From JAFTYO01 sp045644765 (GTDB taxonomy: Bacteria > Pseudomonadota > Alphaproteobacteria > RF32 > CAG-239): a DNA stretch of 64,000 nt. Location: contig JAZRHM010000009.1 in assembly GCA_045644765.1 (NCBI GenBank), positions 46,025 to 110,024 of the forward strand. Reading direction: 5' to 3'. A model generated the notes under the pieces. The model was not told the origin of the DNA, searched no databases, and saw only the letters and a list, made by a program, of their open reading frames with translations. Positions 1 to 8,707 of the stretch are shown here, in pieces; position 1 is the stretch's first letter, and each line of letters starts with the position of its first letter. The translations under genes were made by a program, and so were the position numbers.

Positions 1-282
1 CTTACCGAGCAATCTGTTATCATTACCGATTGCAACACCTTGAGGAACTATACCACCGATTATATCACCTTTATTATTGACTATAAAACTATCAGCTGTG
101 ATTTTACCGATAACATTATTCTGCATTCCTATAACTGAACCGTCAGGTATAACCTTTCCTATAACATCACCATTAAAATCTATTGCAGTAATTTCATTTG
201 CATAAGCAGAGCTTGTAAGAGATATAGCTCCAATAACAAATACTTTTAAAACCGTTTTTATTTTATTTAATACACCGAACAC
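1..282 (-). CDS. Partial secreted protein with 17-residue GNxIG repeats
   Basis: This gene is open at the left window edge; only the first 94 codons are visible. The likely start is GTG, two bases past the upstream stop codon and preceded by GGAGA at a good distance. Residues 1-28 form a signal peptide ending SSAYA. From about residue 33 the chain has the same repeat as its upstream neighbour (DFNGDVIGKVIPDGSVIG and so on). Unlike that neighbour it appears to be exported and cleaved rather than membrane anchored. It is the last visible gene of the T4SS operon. Whether a VirB10-type C-terminal domain follows cannot be seen. The function is unknown. Confidence 0.75.
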   Translation of the reverse strand, partial: MFGVLNKIKTVLKVFVIGAISLTSSAYANEITAIDFNGDVIGKVIPDGSVIGMQNNVIGKITADSFIVNNKGDIIGGIVPQGVAIGNDNRLLGK

Positions 283-283
283 T

Positions 284-3200
284 TTAGTTTCTCCGATTTT
301 GTGCAACTTCTTGCAATGCATATCCTGCTACTTGCTTATCTAAATTGATAAACGAGCCATTGCTTTTCAAATATCCTATTTCTTTTCCATCAACACTTAC
401 AACTTTTGCTTTTGAATTTAAGTAGCCTAAGTATTGTCCGTCTCCAGAAAGAATTGCAGTTCCTATTTTATAGATTGTTCCAACAACATTATTTTGATTA
501 TCTACTGCTAAACCTGATGACAACGCTTTACCTACTAAACCACCATCAGAATTTTTTATTGTTCCATCAAAAGAAACAAAACCCATTATTTTATCTTGAT
601 TATTAATAGCAATATCTCCACTCACAATCTCTCCGATAATTCTACCTTCATCGTTGCTTACTTTTCCATCCGGATATGCGCTTCCGATTATAACATTCTT
701 AGTATTAACTACCGTTCCATCAGGTAAAACTGATCCTATTATATTGCCGGCAAAATCAATTACTGTTCCTCTTTTCAACACGCTTAAATTTTTATCTGTT
801 ATGCCCCCTGGAAGAACAAAAGTTACAAAAGAACCGTTTAAATCCATAAGTTCTCCCAATGCGTTTATATATCCTCTGTATACACCAAATAAATCAACAA
901 CCGGAAGCTCTTCGATCCTTTCGCCTAAAACTTTATGATTACTATCAAATACTAAACCACTACCATTTTCATAAGCGACTGTTTGCCCCTGCTGATTTAC
1001 AACAATTCCGTTCTTTAAAACATAACCGATATATGATCCGTCATAACCAATTGCAGCGCCTGTTTTAACTAAAGCACCAAGATATTCACCTTTATCACTA
1101 AACCATCTGCCTTCAGTATCTGCTTTACCTAAAACTTTTCCAAAACGATCAACAATAGTTCCATCATAATTAATAAACCCTGCCTTATCTCCTGCATCTG
1201 TCGATACATTGCCTAAAGGCAAAATTTTCCCTACAACAGAATTATAAAAACTATACCCATCTCCATATATCTTATCTACGGCAACGCCTTTATTATCATA
1301 GACATTACCATCAGCAAAAACTCTTCCTATTTCTTCAGATGAAGAATTAATGACCCTGTTATATTCTGGTAGCGCAATACCTATAATCTTATTTTTTTCA
1401 TTAACAACATATTTGTGTAGGAAAAGTTTTGCTCCCGGATAATCTTTTAGAGTAAATGTCCCATCATTTTTAAATACGGTCAGGAGCTTTCCTTTCATAT
1501 CAAAAACATAAAATTTATCCACCATTTTTCCCAAATAAGCACCATCAAAGCTAAAAGCTTCACCACTGGGAGCAACACAGCCTATAGGTTTAGACAATGA
1601 TGAAATAATCTGCCCATTCGGATCAAGTCTGCCAACAATATTTCCATTAGCGGAAACAATTGCCTTATATTCTGCGACCCTGCCGATAACTTCACCTTGT
1701 TCGTTTAACACTGTTCCGTCAGGATTTGTACAACCTACATAATTTTCATTATTTTTCACAATGCCTTGTTCATTAGCATGGCCCAAATAATTACACTCAG
1801 AATCAAAGACTTTACCGGTTTTCACTGGATGACCTAAATATACACCTGTTTCACTGAAAACACTTCCGTCCATATGCACTCTGTATGGCTTTTCTTCACT
1901 ATTTTTAATAATTTTACCATTTTTTCCGAGTGTGCCGACATCATGACAACCCCAACCTACAATCATACCGCCTTTAACGCCTTTACCAATATACTTGGCA
2001 CCGGTATTGTCTTTTATTAATCCATTTGGCAGAATACGTCCTACAACTACGCCTCTATCATCTTTTATTTCACCATTATCAGAAACTAAACCCAAAAGAT
2101 CTCCTGTCGGCCCAATAGGAATTAAGTCAGCTTTAACTACAGAACCAATACCAACTCTGCTATAAGAAACAACATTACCATTTTTATCAACAGCACCTAT
2201 AACATTTCCGTTTTTATCAACTGCATTGCCATTTGCATCAATATATCCGATAACATTACCTTTTTCGTCAACAACTAAATTAGCGTGATCTCCGGCTTTT
2301 CCTATGATATTACCCTCATCATCTACTATAGTTCCATCATCTTGCATTTTGCCGATAATATTGCCATTAAAATCAACAACATTACCATTTTCATCAATAT
2401 ATCCTATAACATTTCCATCTTTATCATAAGCCAGTCTTCTTGATGCTCCCATTTTGCCGGCAGATGCATACACATCTCCTTTTTCATCAACAAAGCCTAC
2501 TCTTTTACCATCTTTACCGATTACTTCTTTTTCTTTATTTATATATCCGACAACATTACCGGATTCATCAACAGCAACATCTGCACTTCCACCAAGTTTA
2601 GCATAAACAACACCATCGGCTCCGATGAACGTTCCGTCATCTTGCATTTTTCCTAAAACAGAACCGTCAGAATTTAAGATGGTGCCATCTTCCAAAATTT
2701 TACCCAACAACGTTCCATCTGCATTCAAAAATGCCTTTTCATCACTTACAGAACCGATAACATTACCATTAGCATCAACAACTGTGCCATCGGGAAGAAC
2801 CTTACCTATAACGTTACCATTCATATCAACAACTGTTCCATCTGGCAGTGTCATACCAATAAGGTTGCCTTCTTTATCGTAAACTAAATTATTATCACTT
2901 AACGTGCCTACGAGTTTTCCGTCTGCGCCGACTAAATCTTTTTCTCCATATACTTTACCTATGATTTCACCATTATTACCGATTACACTTCCTTTATCAA
3001 TTTTCTGACCTAAAACATTTCCTTCATTATCTGTTAAGGAACCATCAGAATTTACTGTGTATAGGTGATTTCCATCTTTATCCAATACTTGACCATCAGC
3101 TTTCTTAACACCTATAATATTCCCGTTTTCATCATATACTGCTTTATCTGTACTTGCAGTTCCAATATTTTTCCCATCTTTATCTACAACTTTACCATCA

Positions 3201-5182
3201 GCTTTTTTTGCACCGATCAATTTACCGTTTTCATCATATACTGCTTTATCTGTACTTGCTTTTCCGACTTTTTTACCTTCTTTATTTATTATACTTCCAT
3301 CAGCTTTTTTTGCACCGATAATATTACCTTTTTCATCATAAACAACTTTATCATTGCTGACTTCCCCGACAACCTTGCCACTTTTATCAACTACCGTACC
3401 ATCTGCTTGTGATTTTCCGACAACATTGCCTTTTTCATCCACAACTGTGCCATCTGATAAAACTTTTCCTACTATATTACCTTTGTCATCGTAGACAATT
3501 TTTTCATCTCCGACAACACCCATAATATTGCCTTTATCATCGTAAGCCACACTCTTATCACTGGCTAAACCGACTATATTACCATTATCGTCATAAACCA
3601 CTGTCTCATCACTTGCAGAACCTAAGATGTTTCCATCTTTATCAACAAAAGTTTCTTTATCAATCTGAGTACCTATTTTATTACCTTCAAAATCTACTAC
3701 TTTACCGCTTTCATCAACATAGCCTATCACTTTACCATCGTCATCATAAGCCATTGTCTTTTTCTGTCCGACTCTACCGATTTTTTGTTGATCAATTGTA
3801 TAGACTTCACCATTTTCATCAACATAACCAACAACATTACCTTCGGTATCCACAATAGAATTATCAGGCATAATAACACCCAATACATTACCATTTTCAT
3901 CAACAGCAGTTTTTCCCGATTGACTTACATGGCCTATTACATTTCCATTTATATCTACAACTTCACCTGTTTCTGTCAGTCGGCCAATAACATTACCCTG
4001 ACTATCGACGACAGTTCCATCATCCAAAACTCTTCCTATGATGTTACCGTTATCATCATAAACATATCCGGCATCAACACTTTTACCAAGCACATTACCT
4101 TCCGAATCAACGACGGTTCCATCGGCTAACAATTTTCCTATTGCATTACCTTTAAAATCGACAGCCACTTCATCAGGCGTTACATACCCGATAATATTAC
4201 CATTTTCATCATAAATTAGCTTTTTATTGCCAGCAACACCAATAATATTACCTTCATCATCTACAACTAAACCATCTGAATTAACTCTTCCGACTATATT
4301 ACCGTTTTCGTCTCTAACATACCCATCATCATCTATGTAGCCGATTACATTTCCGTCAGGGTCATAAGCAACTCTCATTTTTGATGTATCTACACCTACG
4401 GTACCTATAACATTGCCATTCTCATCGACAACTGTTCCATCTTCTTGTACTCGGCCTATTATATTACCTTTTTCATCTACTACTGTTCCATCAGGTAAAA
4501 CCCTACCAATAATATTCCCATTAGCATCCCTTACTACTTTTGCTCCAATATCCCCACCAAAACCTTTTGGAGCAGTGTCGCAATAATTACAATCTTCTTT
4601 AACGATAGCTTTTCCTTCTACCGGAATTTTTTGAGCTTTAGCATTTGACGCGCTTACATTTGTTTCATGCCATGATACAATAAAATTATTCTGCACATTT
4701 CCAGATACAACCGGTGCCCATTTCATAGTAACGTTACAAGTCTGATTACCTCTAAGCTCAGCACTGGTACAACCATCTTGATAACTAAAACCATCAAACG
4801 GTGGCTCAGCCAATTTAACCGAAACCACACGTATTGATTTTTTACCATTTGTACCAATTGTTAATACATTTTTTGCTTCCGTACCTAAAACAACTTGCCC
4901 CATATTAATCGGATCTGGTGTTGTTGTTATAGGTATCTCAACATCTTCAACATCATCGAATTCTATAACGTCAGACATCAACGCATTATTATCTTCCACA
5001 CCTAACGCATCTTCATCCTCAGTGAAAACAAACTCTTGTTGTTCTTGGACTTCAGACCCACTGGAAAACAACAATAGCAAACCAAATAGAAAGACAACAA
5101 AAGATGTTATACCAACTATTAATATAATTCGATTAGTTTTACGAACATAACGTTCTGACGATGTTAAGACTTCTTTACTCAT
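284..5182 (-). CDS. Giant membrane-anchored repeat protein of the T4SS operon
   Basis: This 1632-aa protein has a short basic cytoplasmic N-terminus, one membrane segment (about residues 20-41) and an acidic stretch. A beta-sandwich-like domain follows (about 90-190, with a CTS...CNV cysteine pair typical of ASH/choice-of-anchor modules), then a CNYC motif near 200. The rest, about 210-1620, is some eighty tandem units with a 17-residue period and the core G-N-x-(I/V)-(I/L/V)-G-x-(V/L)-x-x-D-G-x-V-V-D. The repeat loosely resembles DUF3659-type repeats. The topology matches VirB10/DotG/CagY, but no VirB10 C-terminal domain is recognisable. Its ATG overlaps the VirB9-like stop codon by four bases (ATGA), which implies translational coupling. 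A periplasm-spanning scaffold or surface fibre is inferred. The ORF is certain, the role is not. Confidence 0.85.
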   Translation of the reverse strand: MSKEVLTSSERYVRKTNRIILIVGITSFVVFLFGLLLLFSSGSEVQEQQEFVFTEDEDALGVEDNNALMSDVIEFDDVEDVEIPITTTPDPINMGQVVLGTEAKNVLTIGTNGKKSIRVVSVKLAEPPFDGFSYQDGCTSAELRGNQTCNVTMKWAPVVSGNVQNNFIVSWHETNVSASNAKAQKIPVEGKAIVKEDCNYCDTAPKGFGGDIGAKVVRDANGNIIGRVLPDGTVVDEKGNIIGRVQEDGTVVDENGNVIGTVGVDTSKMRVAYDPDGNVIGYIDDDGYVRDENGNIVGRVNSDGLVVDDEGNIIGVAGNKKLIYDENGNIIGYVTPDEVAVDFKGNAIGKLLADGTVVDSEGNVLGKSVDAGYVYDDNGNIIGRVLDDGTVVDSQGNVIGRLTETGEVVDINGNVIGHVSQSGKTAVDENGNVLGVIMPDNSIVDTEGNVVGYVDENGEVYTIDQQKIGRVGQKKTMAYDDDGKVIGYVDESGKVVDFEGNKIGTQIDKETFVDKDGNILGSASDETVVYDDNGNIVGLASDKSVAYDDKGNIMGVVGDEKIVYDDKGNIVGKVLSDGTVVDEKGNVVGKSQADGTVVDKSGKVVGEVSNDKVVYDEKGNIIGAKKADGSIINKEGKKVGKASTDKAVYDENGKLIGAKKADGKVVDKDGKNIGTASTDKAVYDENGNIIGVKKADGQVLDKDGNHLYTVNSDGSLTDNEGNVLGQKIDKGSVIGNNGEIIGKVYGEKDLVGADGKLVGTLSDNNLVYDKEGNLIGMTLPDGTVVDMNGNVIGKVLPDGTVVDANGNVIGSVSDEKAFLNADGTLLGKILEDGTILNSDGSVLGKMQDDGTFIGADGVVYAKLGGSADVAVDESGNVVGYINKEKEVIGKDGKRVGFVDEKGDVYASAGKMGASRRLAYDKDGNVIGYIDENGNVVDFNGNIIGKMQDDGTIVDDEGNIIGKAGDHANLVVDEKGNVIGYIDANGNAVDKNGNVIGAVDKNGNVVSYSRVGIGSVVKADLIPIGPTGDLLGLVSDNGEIKDDRGVVVGRILPNGLIKDNTGAKYIGKGVKGGMIVGWGCHDVGTLGKNGKIIKNSEEKPYRVHMDGSVFSETGVYLGHPVKTGKVFDSECNYLGHANEQGIVKNNENYVGCTNPDGTVLNEQGEVIGRVAEYKAIVSANGNIVGRLDPNGQIISSLSKPIGCVAPSGEAFSFDGAYLGKMVDKFYVFDMKGKLLTVFKNDGTFTLKDYPGAKLFLHKYVVNEKNKIIGIALPEYNRVINSSSEEIGRVFADGNVYDNKGVAVDKIYGDGYSFYNSVVGKILPLGNVSTDAGDKAGFINYDGTIVDRFGKVLGKADTEGRWFSDKGEYLGALVKTGAAIGYDGSYIGYVLKNGIVVNQQGQTVAYENGSGLVFDSNHKVLGERIEELPVVDLFGVYRGYINALGELMDLNGSFVTFVLPGGITDKNLSVLKRGTVIDFAGNIIGSVLPDGTVVNTKNVIIGSAYPDGKVSNDEGRIIGEIVSGDIAINNQDKIMGFVSFDGTIKNSDGGLVGKALSSGLAVDNQNNVVGTIYKIGTAILSGDGQYLGYLNSKAKVVSVDGKEIGYLKSNGSFINLDKQVAGYALQEVAQNRRN

Positions 5183-6831
5183 TGTATCCTTACCACACTA
5201 CAGAATACTCCATTACGGCCAAGTTGACTACATATTTCATCACCCACATCTATAGACTCCACAGGGCCTATTCTTAGATGGAACAGCTCTTTACCTTGTC
5301 CGTCTGCAGGAGCATCAACAGAATAAAACGGCTGATAACCTCCCAATACAGAGTTATACTTCTTTGATAGTTCATGCCATAAATCTTCTAAATTATCTAC
5401 ATCAGCATCAGTTCCTAATTCAACCGAAATACTGACAGCGCTCTCATCTTCAAAACCTCTATTTAAACGATAACCATGCATTGCGCCTTGATTCATTGTT
5501 GCGCCACCATTTAAACCAACATTCTGAGCATTTCCTCTTTTCATTAACGATTGTTTAGCATATTCAGGAATTAATAATTCTCCGTTTGGTCCCATTTTAA
5601 CAACAATTTCTCCGTTTAATTTCTCCGATGAAGAGCTTTTTGCAGAAGCACCATCTGACTTATTATTGTGGTCCATTGTAATTGATGATGAAATAGGTGC
5701 CACGTTAACTTCCGGTTCGGGAACCTTTCGGTTAACATCAATCAAATCAAAACCTTGAACAACCCCTTCTGCCTTTGTTTTAATTCCTCCTGAACCGGGC
5801 ATAGCTGCAGGAACATTCCACTCATTACTTTCAGCAACTTGAGCATATTCAAGCCCATAATCATCTGAACGGCGTTGTTTTATACAAACCAGACGTTTTC
5901 CGTTTCTTAAAACCAAATCGCCTATACCTTCAACAATAATCAACCTATTATCCGGACCTGCCGTTCTAAATCCGACCGGAGTTTCAACTCTTTCAACAAT
6001 CAAGGTAACAATCGGGCGTTGCATCATTGTTAATGCTCTTTCTCCAAAATCAATGTATGTGAAAATATCATCACGCCATACTCGCTCAGGAGCAATTACA
6101 ACATCATCCGGATTAGGGACATAAACTTCCAAATCGAAACGGAACTTTGTCGGATCTAGCGGAAGATTTTTAATCCAATCGTCTTTTTGATTTCTTTTTG
6201 TAAAAGTAGAAGCTACAGATTTACCGGAAGTTCTATCACTAGCATTAACACGTCCGCCGAAACCACCGGCTGCACCTAAAGAACCAGATTCATTTGAGCC
6301 GTCTACCACTTCAATATCTATGAGAGAATTGGTTAACCTTTCCGTATTAAAACCTTCACTTTTTGCATAAAACACATATTTATTACCTGAACGGCCAAAT
6401 ACGATAATGTTTGTATCCACACCAAAACCATTCTGCGGATATAGTAAAAGAGTGTTAGGACCAGAAATTTCTGCTCTAAATTTATTACTATCACCAATAT
6501 AGACATCTTCTAACATTTCCCACTCAGGAAAATTAAGTAAGGTCATCATTCCTTCTCTCAAGCGCAAAGGCAAAACCAAATCAGGCGCCCAATAATATTT
6601 CGAATAAGCTGGTTTTGTTTGCCCTTCTCCTAAATTTTGTAGAGGATCCAACCACGCACTTTGTGTCATACCCATAGACCCCATAGCATAACTCATATTC
6701 ATAGGCTGATACTGGCCTTGAGCATTATTTGCTGTTTGATCGAGACTATTAGTAGTAACTTGAGCCCTAGCATAACCGGACACAAAAACCAACATCAAAA
6801 CAGGAACTATATTAGTCAATATTTTTTTCAT
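5179..6831 (-). CDS. VirB9/TrbG-like T4SS outer-membrane-complex protein with C-terminal SPOR domain
   Basis: This 550-aa protein has a signal peptide ending ARAQ. Residues 80-175 resemble the N-terminal VirB9/CagX/TrbG domain (LPLRLREGMMTLLNFPEWE). Residues 230-325 resemble its C-terminal domain (VIAPERVWRDDIFTYIDFG ... LVLRNGKRLVCIKQ). A linker leads to about 466-550, which looks like a SPOR peptidoglycan-binding fold (AVSISVELG ... FHLRIGPV ... SVVRIQ). VirB9 proteins are usually 250-300 aa, so the SPOR extension is unusual. It suggests that the outer-membrane ring also grips septal or denuded peptidoglycan. It lies between the second VirB8 and the giant repeat protein. Confidence 0.75.
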   Translation of the reverse strand: MKKILTNIVPVLMLVFVSGYARAQVTTNSLDQTANNAQGQYQPMNMSYAMGSMGMTQSAWLDPLQNLGEGQTKPAYSKYYWAPDLVLPLRLREGMMTLLNFPEWEMLEDVYIGDSNKFRAEISGPNTLLLYPQNGFGVDTNIIVFGRSGNKYVFYAKSEGFNTERLTNSLIDIEVVDGSNESGSLGAAGGFGGRVNASDRTSGKSVASTFTKRNQKDDWIKNLPLDPTKFRFDLEVYVPNPDDVVIAPERVWRDDIFTYIDFGERALTMMQRPIVTLIVERVETPVGFRTAGPDNRLIIVEGIGDLVLRNGKRLVCIKQRRSDDYGLEYAQVAESNEWNVPAAMPGSGGIKTKAEGVVQGFDLIDVNRKVPEPEVNVAPISSSITMDHNNKSDGASAKSSSSEKLNGEIVVKMGPNGELLIPEYAKQSLMKRGNAQNVGLNGGATMNQGAMHGYRLNRGFEDESAVSISVELGTDADVDNLEDLWHELSKKYNSVLGGYQPFYSVDAPADGQGKELFHLRIGPVESIDVGDEICSQLGRNGVFCSVVRIQ

Positions 6832-6846
6832 TTTCCATCACACCTT

Positions 6847-7596
6847 TTAATCTGTCTTATTTCGACGACTTGAATATCTTACAACTGTAAAACCTATAGG
6901 ATTATTAAGTCTTTCACCATATTTAACATTCTTCTTACGATATCCAATCCTCAACGAAGCCACCCAATATTCAATCTGGGGAGCCGAAGAGGATGGATAC
7001 ATATCTCTGGTTTCGTATTCAACTTGCCACAAACCACGGCCTAACTCATTTACAGTCATAATTCTGACAGATCTGGTTAAACCTTTATTCTTAATAGTTT
7101 CTAAAACCTTATTTGCCGTTTTTTCAACAAAAGCCTGATATACCGCTGAAGAAGACATTTCCTCAACAGGGCCTCCAGGCATCCAACGAGATTCCATTTC
7201 ACGAACATTATTCGAAAAAGCACTGCGCATAAGCACATATTCTCGAACAAAAACCTCTGTAATTTCTTGCTTATCCTCCATATTTGCAACCGGCTGAATA
7301 TCATAAACTTGCTCTTGTTTATTCTCGAAAGTTAAAATAAACGGCTCTAGCCTATACAGAGGTAGTATTTGCGTAATAGCCAATAAAAGAATCAAGTTAC
7401 AGCATAAACTTATAGCAACTATTACAGCAAAAGCTCTTGCTGTCCATAAATATCTGCGTTCTGACGCATTAACAATAACATCATCATTATACCGATGATT
7501 ATTTTGAGGAGGAGTTCTTCGTGTAGTTTGCACAGAATTTCCTCTATTAGATATCAGACGCTGTTGCGTATTATTTATACCTAAATGTTCAGCCAT
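6847..7596 (-). CDS. VirB8-like T4SS inner-membrane protein (second copy)
   Basis: This 249-aa bitopic protein has a cytoplasmic N-terminus of about 50 residues, a membrane segment (about 53-77) and a periplasmic domain. The domain begins RLEPFILTFENK and ends with the VirB8 signature NPIGFTVVRY. VirB8 is the assembly and dimerisation hub that links the inner-membrane complex to VirB9/VirB10. It begins 10 bases after the VirB7-like lipoprotein stop, with the AAGG of its ribosome site next to that stop codon. It is clearly paralogous to the gene at 7935-8693 but diverged. Two VirB8 copies may form hetero-oligomers. Confidence 0.8.
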   Translation of the reverse strand: MAEHLGINNTQQRLISNRGNSVQTTRRTPPQNNHRYNDDVIVNASERRYLWTARAFAVIVAISLCCNLILLLAITQILPLYRLEPFILTFENKQEQVYDIQPVANMEDKQEITEVFVREYVLMRSAFSNNVREMESRWMPGGPVEEMSSSAVYQAFVEKTANKVLETIKNKGLTRSVRIMTVNELGRGLWQVEYETRDMYPSSSAPQIEYWVASLRIGYRKKNVKYGERLNNPIGFTVVRYSSRRNKTD

Positions 7597-7606
7597 GTTA
7601 CATACC

Positions 7607-7786
7607 TTATATAGTTGCTACAAACCAATCAGGAAGTGTATGCGGAAGTTCAACTTCTATACACGCACATGGTGATAATTTAAGCTCATTAACATCTTTT
7701 CCGACGCCAACCGGTTCTGGCTCATAATATGAACCACAAGCGGATATAAACATCAACATCAGAAATAAAACTAAATTTTTACTCAT
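7607..7786 (-). CDS. Small VirB7-like lipoprotein
   Basis: A 59-aa ORF begins MSKNLVLFLMLMFISACGS and contains a clear lipobox (ISAC, Cys17). The mature part is only about 43 residues, with a Cys-Ala-Cys motif and the ending LPDWFVATI. Small lipoproteins in this position between VirB8 and VirB9 are normally VirB7, which stabilises VirB9 through disulfide and hydrophobic contacts. I rely on size, lipobox and position, because VirB7 proteins have little conserved sequence. The operon context and a plausible AAGGAAC ribosome site support translation. Confidence 0.75.
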   Translation of the reverse strand: MSKNLVLFLMLMFISACGSYYEPEPVGVGKDVNELKLSPCACIEVELPHTLPDWFVATI

Positions 7787-7806
7787 TGCAATGTTCCTTA
7801 TAATTA

Positions 7807-7822
7807 TAATGTCTAGACATTA
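7807..7822. repeat. Perfect 16-bp palindrome TAATGTCTAGACATTA
   Basis: A perfect dyad sits in the gap between the first VirB8 gene and the VirB7-like gene, about 20 bases upstream of the latter's ATG on the minus strand. An imperfect inverted repeat (CATGTTA...TAACATG) follows at about 7825-7859. The position suits an operator or an mRNA structure separating the two operon segments. No regulator is identified. Confidence 0.45.
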
Positions 7823-7897
7823 CCATGTTAAACTCTTTATTTTTAAAAGTCTAACATGAAGCTAAGCAATCCCCAACTTATCAACAAGTTCGGAATC

Positions 7898-7917
7898 GTT
7901 TTATGGTATCATAAAAC
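7898..7917. repeat. 8-bp inverted repeat with 4-base loop
   Basis: GTTTTATG-GTAT-CATAAAAC lies about 18 bases after the stop codon of the first VirB8 gene (minus strand). The stem could slow or protect the mRNA 3' end. No U-tract follows in the minus sense, so it is not a textbook terminator and more likely adjusts operon expression. Confidence 0.35.
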
Positions 7918-7934
7918 AAAAAGATTAAAATAAA

Positions 7935-8693
7935 TTAAAGAATTTCAACTTTTACTTGATTATATCGAATAACAGTAAATCCCAACGGATTCATTAAACG
8001 CTTTGACATAAACATGCGTTCAGGAACAAACACTGCTTGAAGAGATGCTGTCCAATATGTAGTTCTCAGTATCATTTCACCGGTAGTTTCGTTTCGAACA
8101 GTTGGAGACAACTCATAAGTTTTAAAATCAATTTTCCATACCGGACTTCTTTCTCCACCAGTTTTACCAACAGAAATAATCTCCACATCCCTTGATATTC
8201 TTTCTTTCATAATTTCTAGGAGTTCTTTATCAATTTTTTTAGAAAAATCATCAAAAACATCATTTGATGACAGATAATTTACCATTCCGCCACCAAACCA
8301 TCTACTTTGCATTTCCCTTTCATCTTCCACAATAGTGTTACGGAGTATAACATATTGGCGAATAAACAATTCCATCATCTGTCTGGACGATGGCATATTC
8401 GGCGATATAGCTTCATACCTTACCATTTCATCTGAATTAGACTGTCTTATAATCAAAAAAGGTTCTATTTGAACTTCCGGTGCTAACTTAAACAGCACCA
8501 AAGAAGCGCTTGCAAAAAATGTCAAAGAAAGAATAGCTAATAATATTACGAACCTTGATAACCAGCAATAATACTGTTCTCTAACAGAATTCACAGGTGC
8601 GCCCACATCCGTAACATAGTTCATTTGTGGCGGCACGCTCTGTCCTGATGTTATAGCTAACCTTTCATTTGTAGAACCTAATTGATTAGTCAT
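7935..8693 (-). CDS. VirB8-like T4SS inner-membrane protein (first copy)
   Basis: About 252 aa. I chose the ATG at 8693 (MTNQLGSTNE) because GGGGAAG lies just upstream of it; an in-frame start 30 bases earlier would overlap the previous gene. There is a cytoplasmic N-terminus, a membrane segment at about 49-71 and a periplasmic VirB8 domain running from IEPFLIIRQSN to the signature NPLGFTVIRY. As in VirB8 families, this domain should dimerise and bind VirB9/VirB10 or the repeat protein. A 148-bp gap with palindromes separates it from the VirB7-like gene. Confidence 0.8.
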   Translation of the reverse strand: MTNQLGSTNERLAITSGQSVPPQMNYVTDVGAPVNSVREQYYCWLSRFVILLAILSLTFFASASLVLFKLAPEVQIEPFLIIRQSNSDEMVRYEAISPNMPSSRQMMELFIRQYVILRNTIVEDEREMQSRWFGGGMVNYLSSNDVFDDFSKKIDKELLEIMKERISRDVEIISVGKTGGERSPVWKIDFKTYELSPTVRNETTGEMILRTTYWTASLQAVFVPERMFMSKRLMNPLGFTVIRYNQVKVEIL

Positions 8694-8707
8694 TTCTTCC
8701 CCGTTTA

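Noticed and set aside
2625..4129. Several plus-strand frames inside the giant repeat gene
   Set aside because: They are shadow frames created by the periodic codon pattern of the opposite strand; none has a ribosome site or domain.
284..4560. Dense tandem DNA repetition that could be taken for a minisatellite or CRISPR array
   Set aside because: The repetition follows a 17-codon protein period with varied third positions and no conserved spacers. It is explained by the repeat protein.
5179..8693. Assignment of these genes as Dot/Icm (IcmL/DotI, IcmK/DotH, IcmE/DotG)
   Set aside because: The membrane proteins carry the VirB8 ending NPxGFTVxRY and the outer-ring protein matches VirB9/TrbG better; VirB3 and VirB4 are also P-type. 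Some Dot-like resemblance in topology only.
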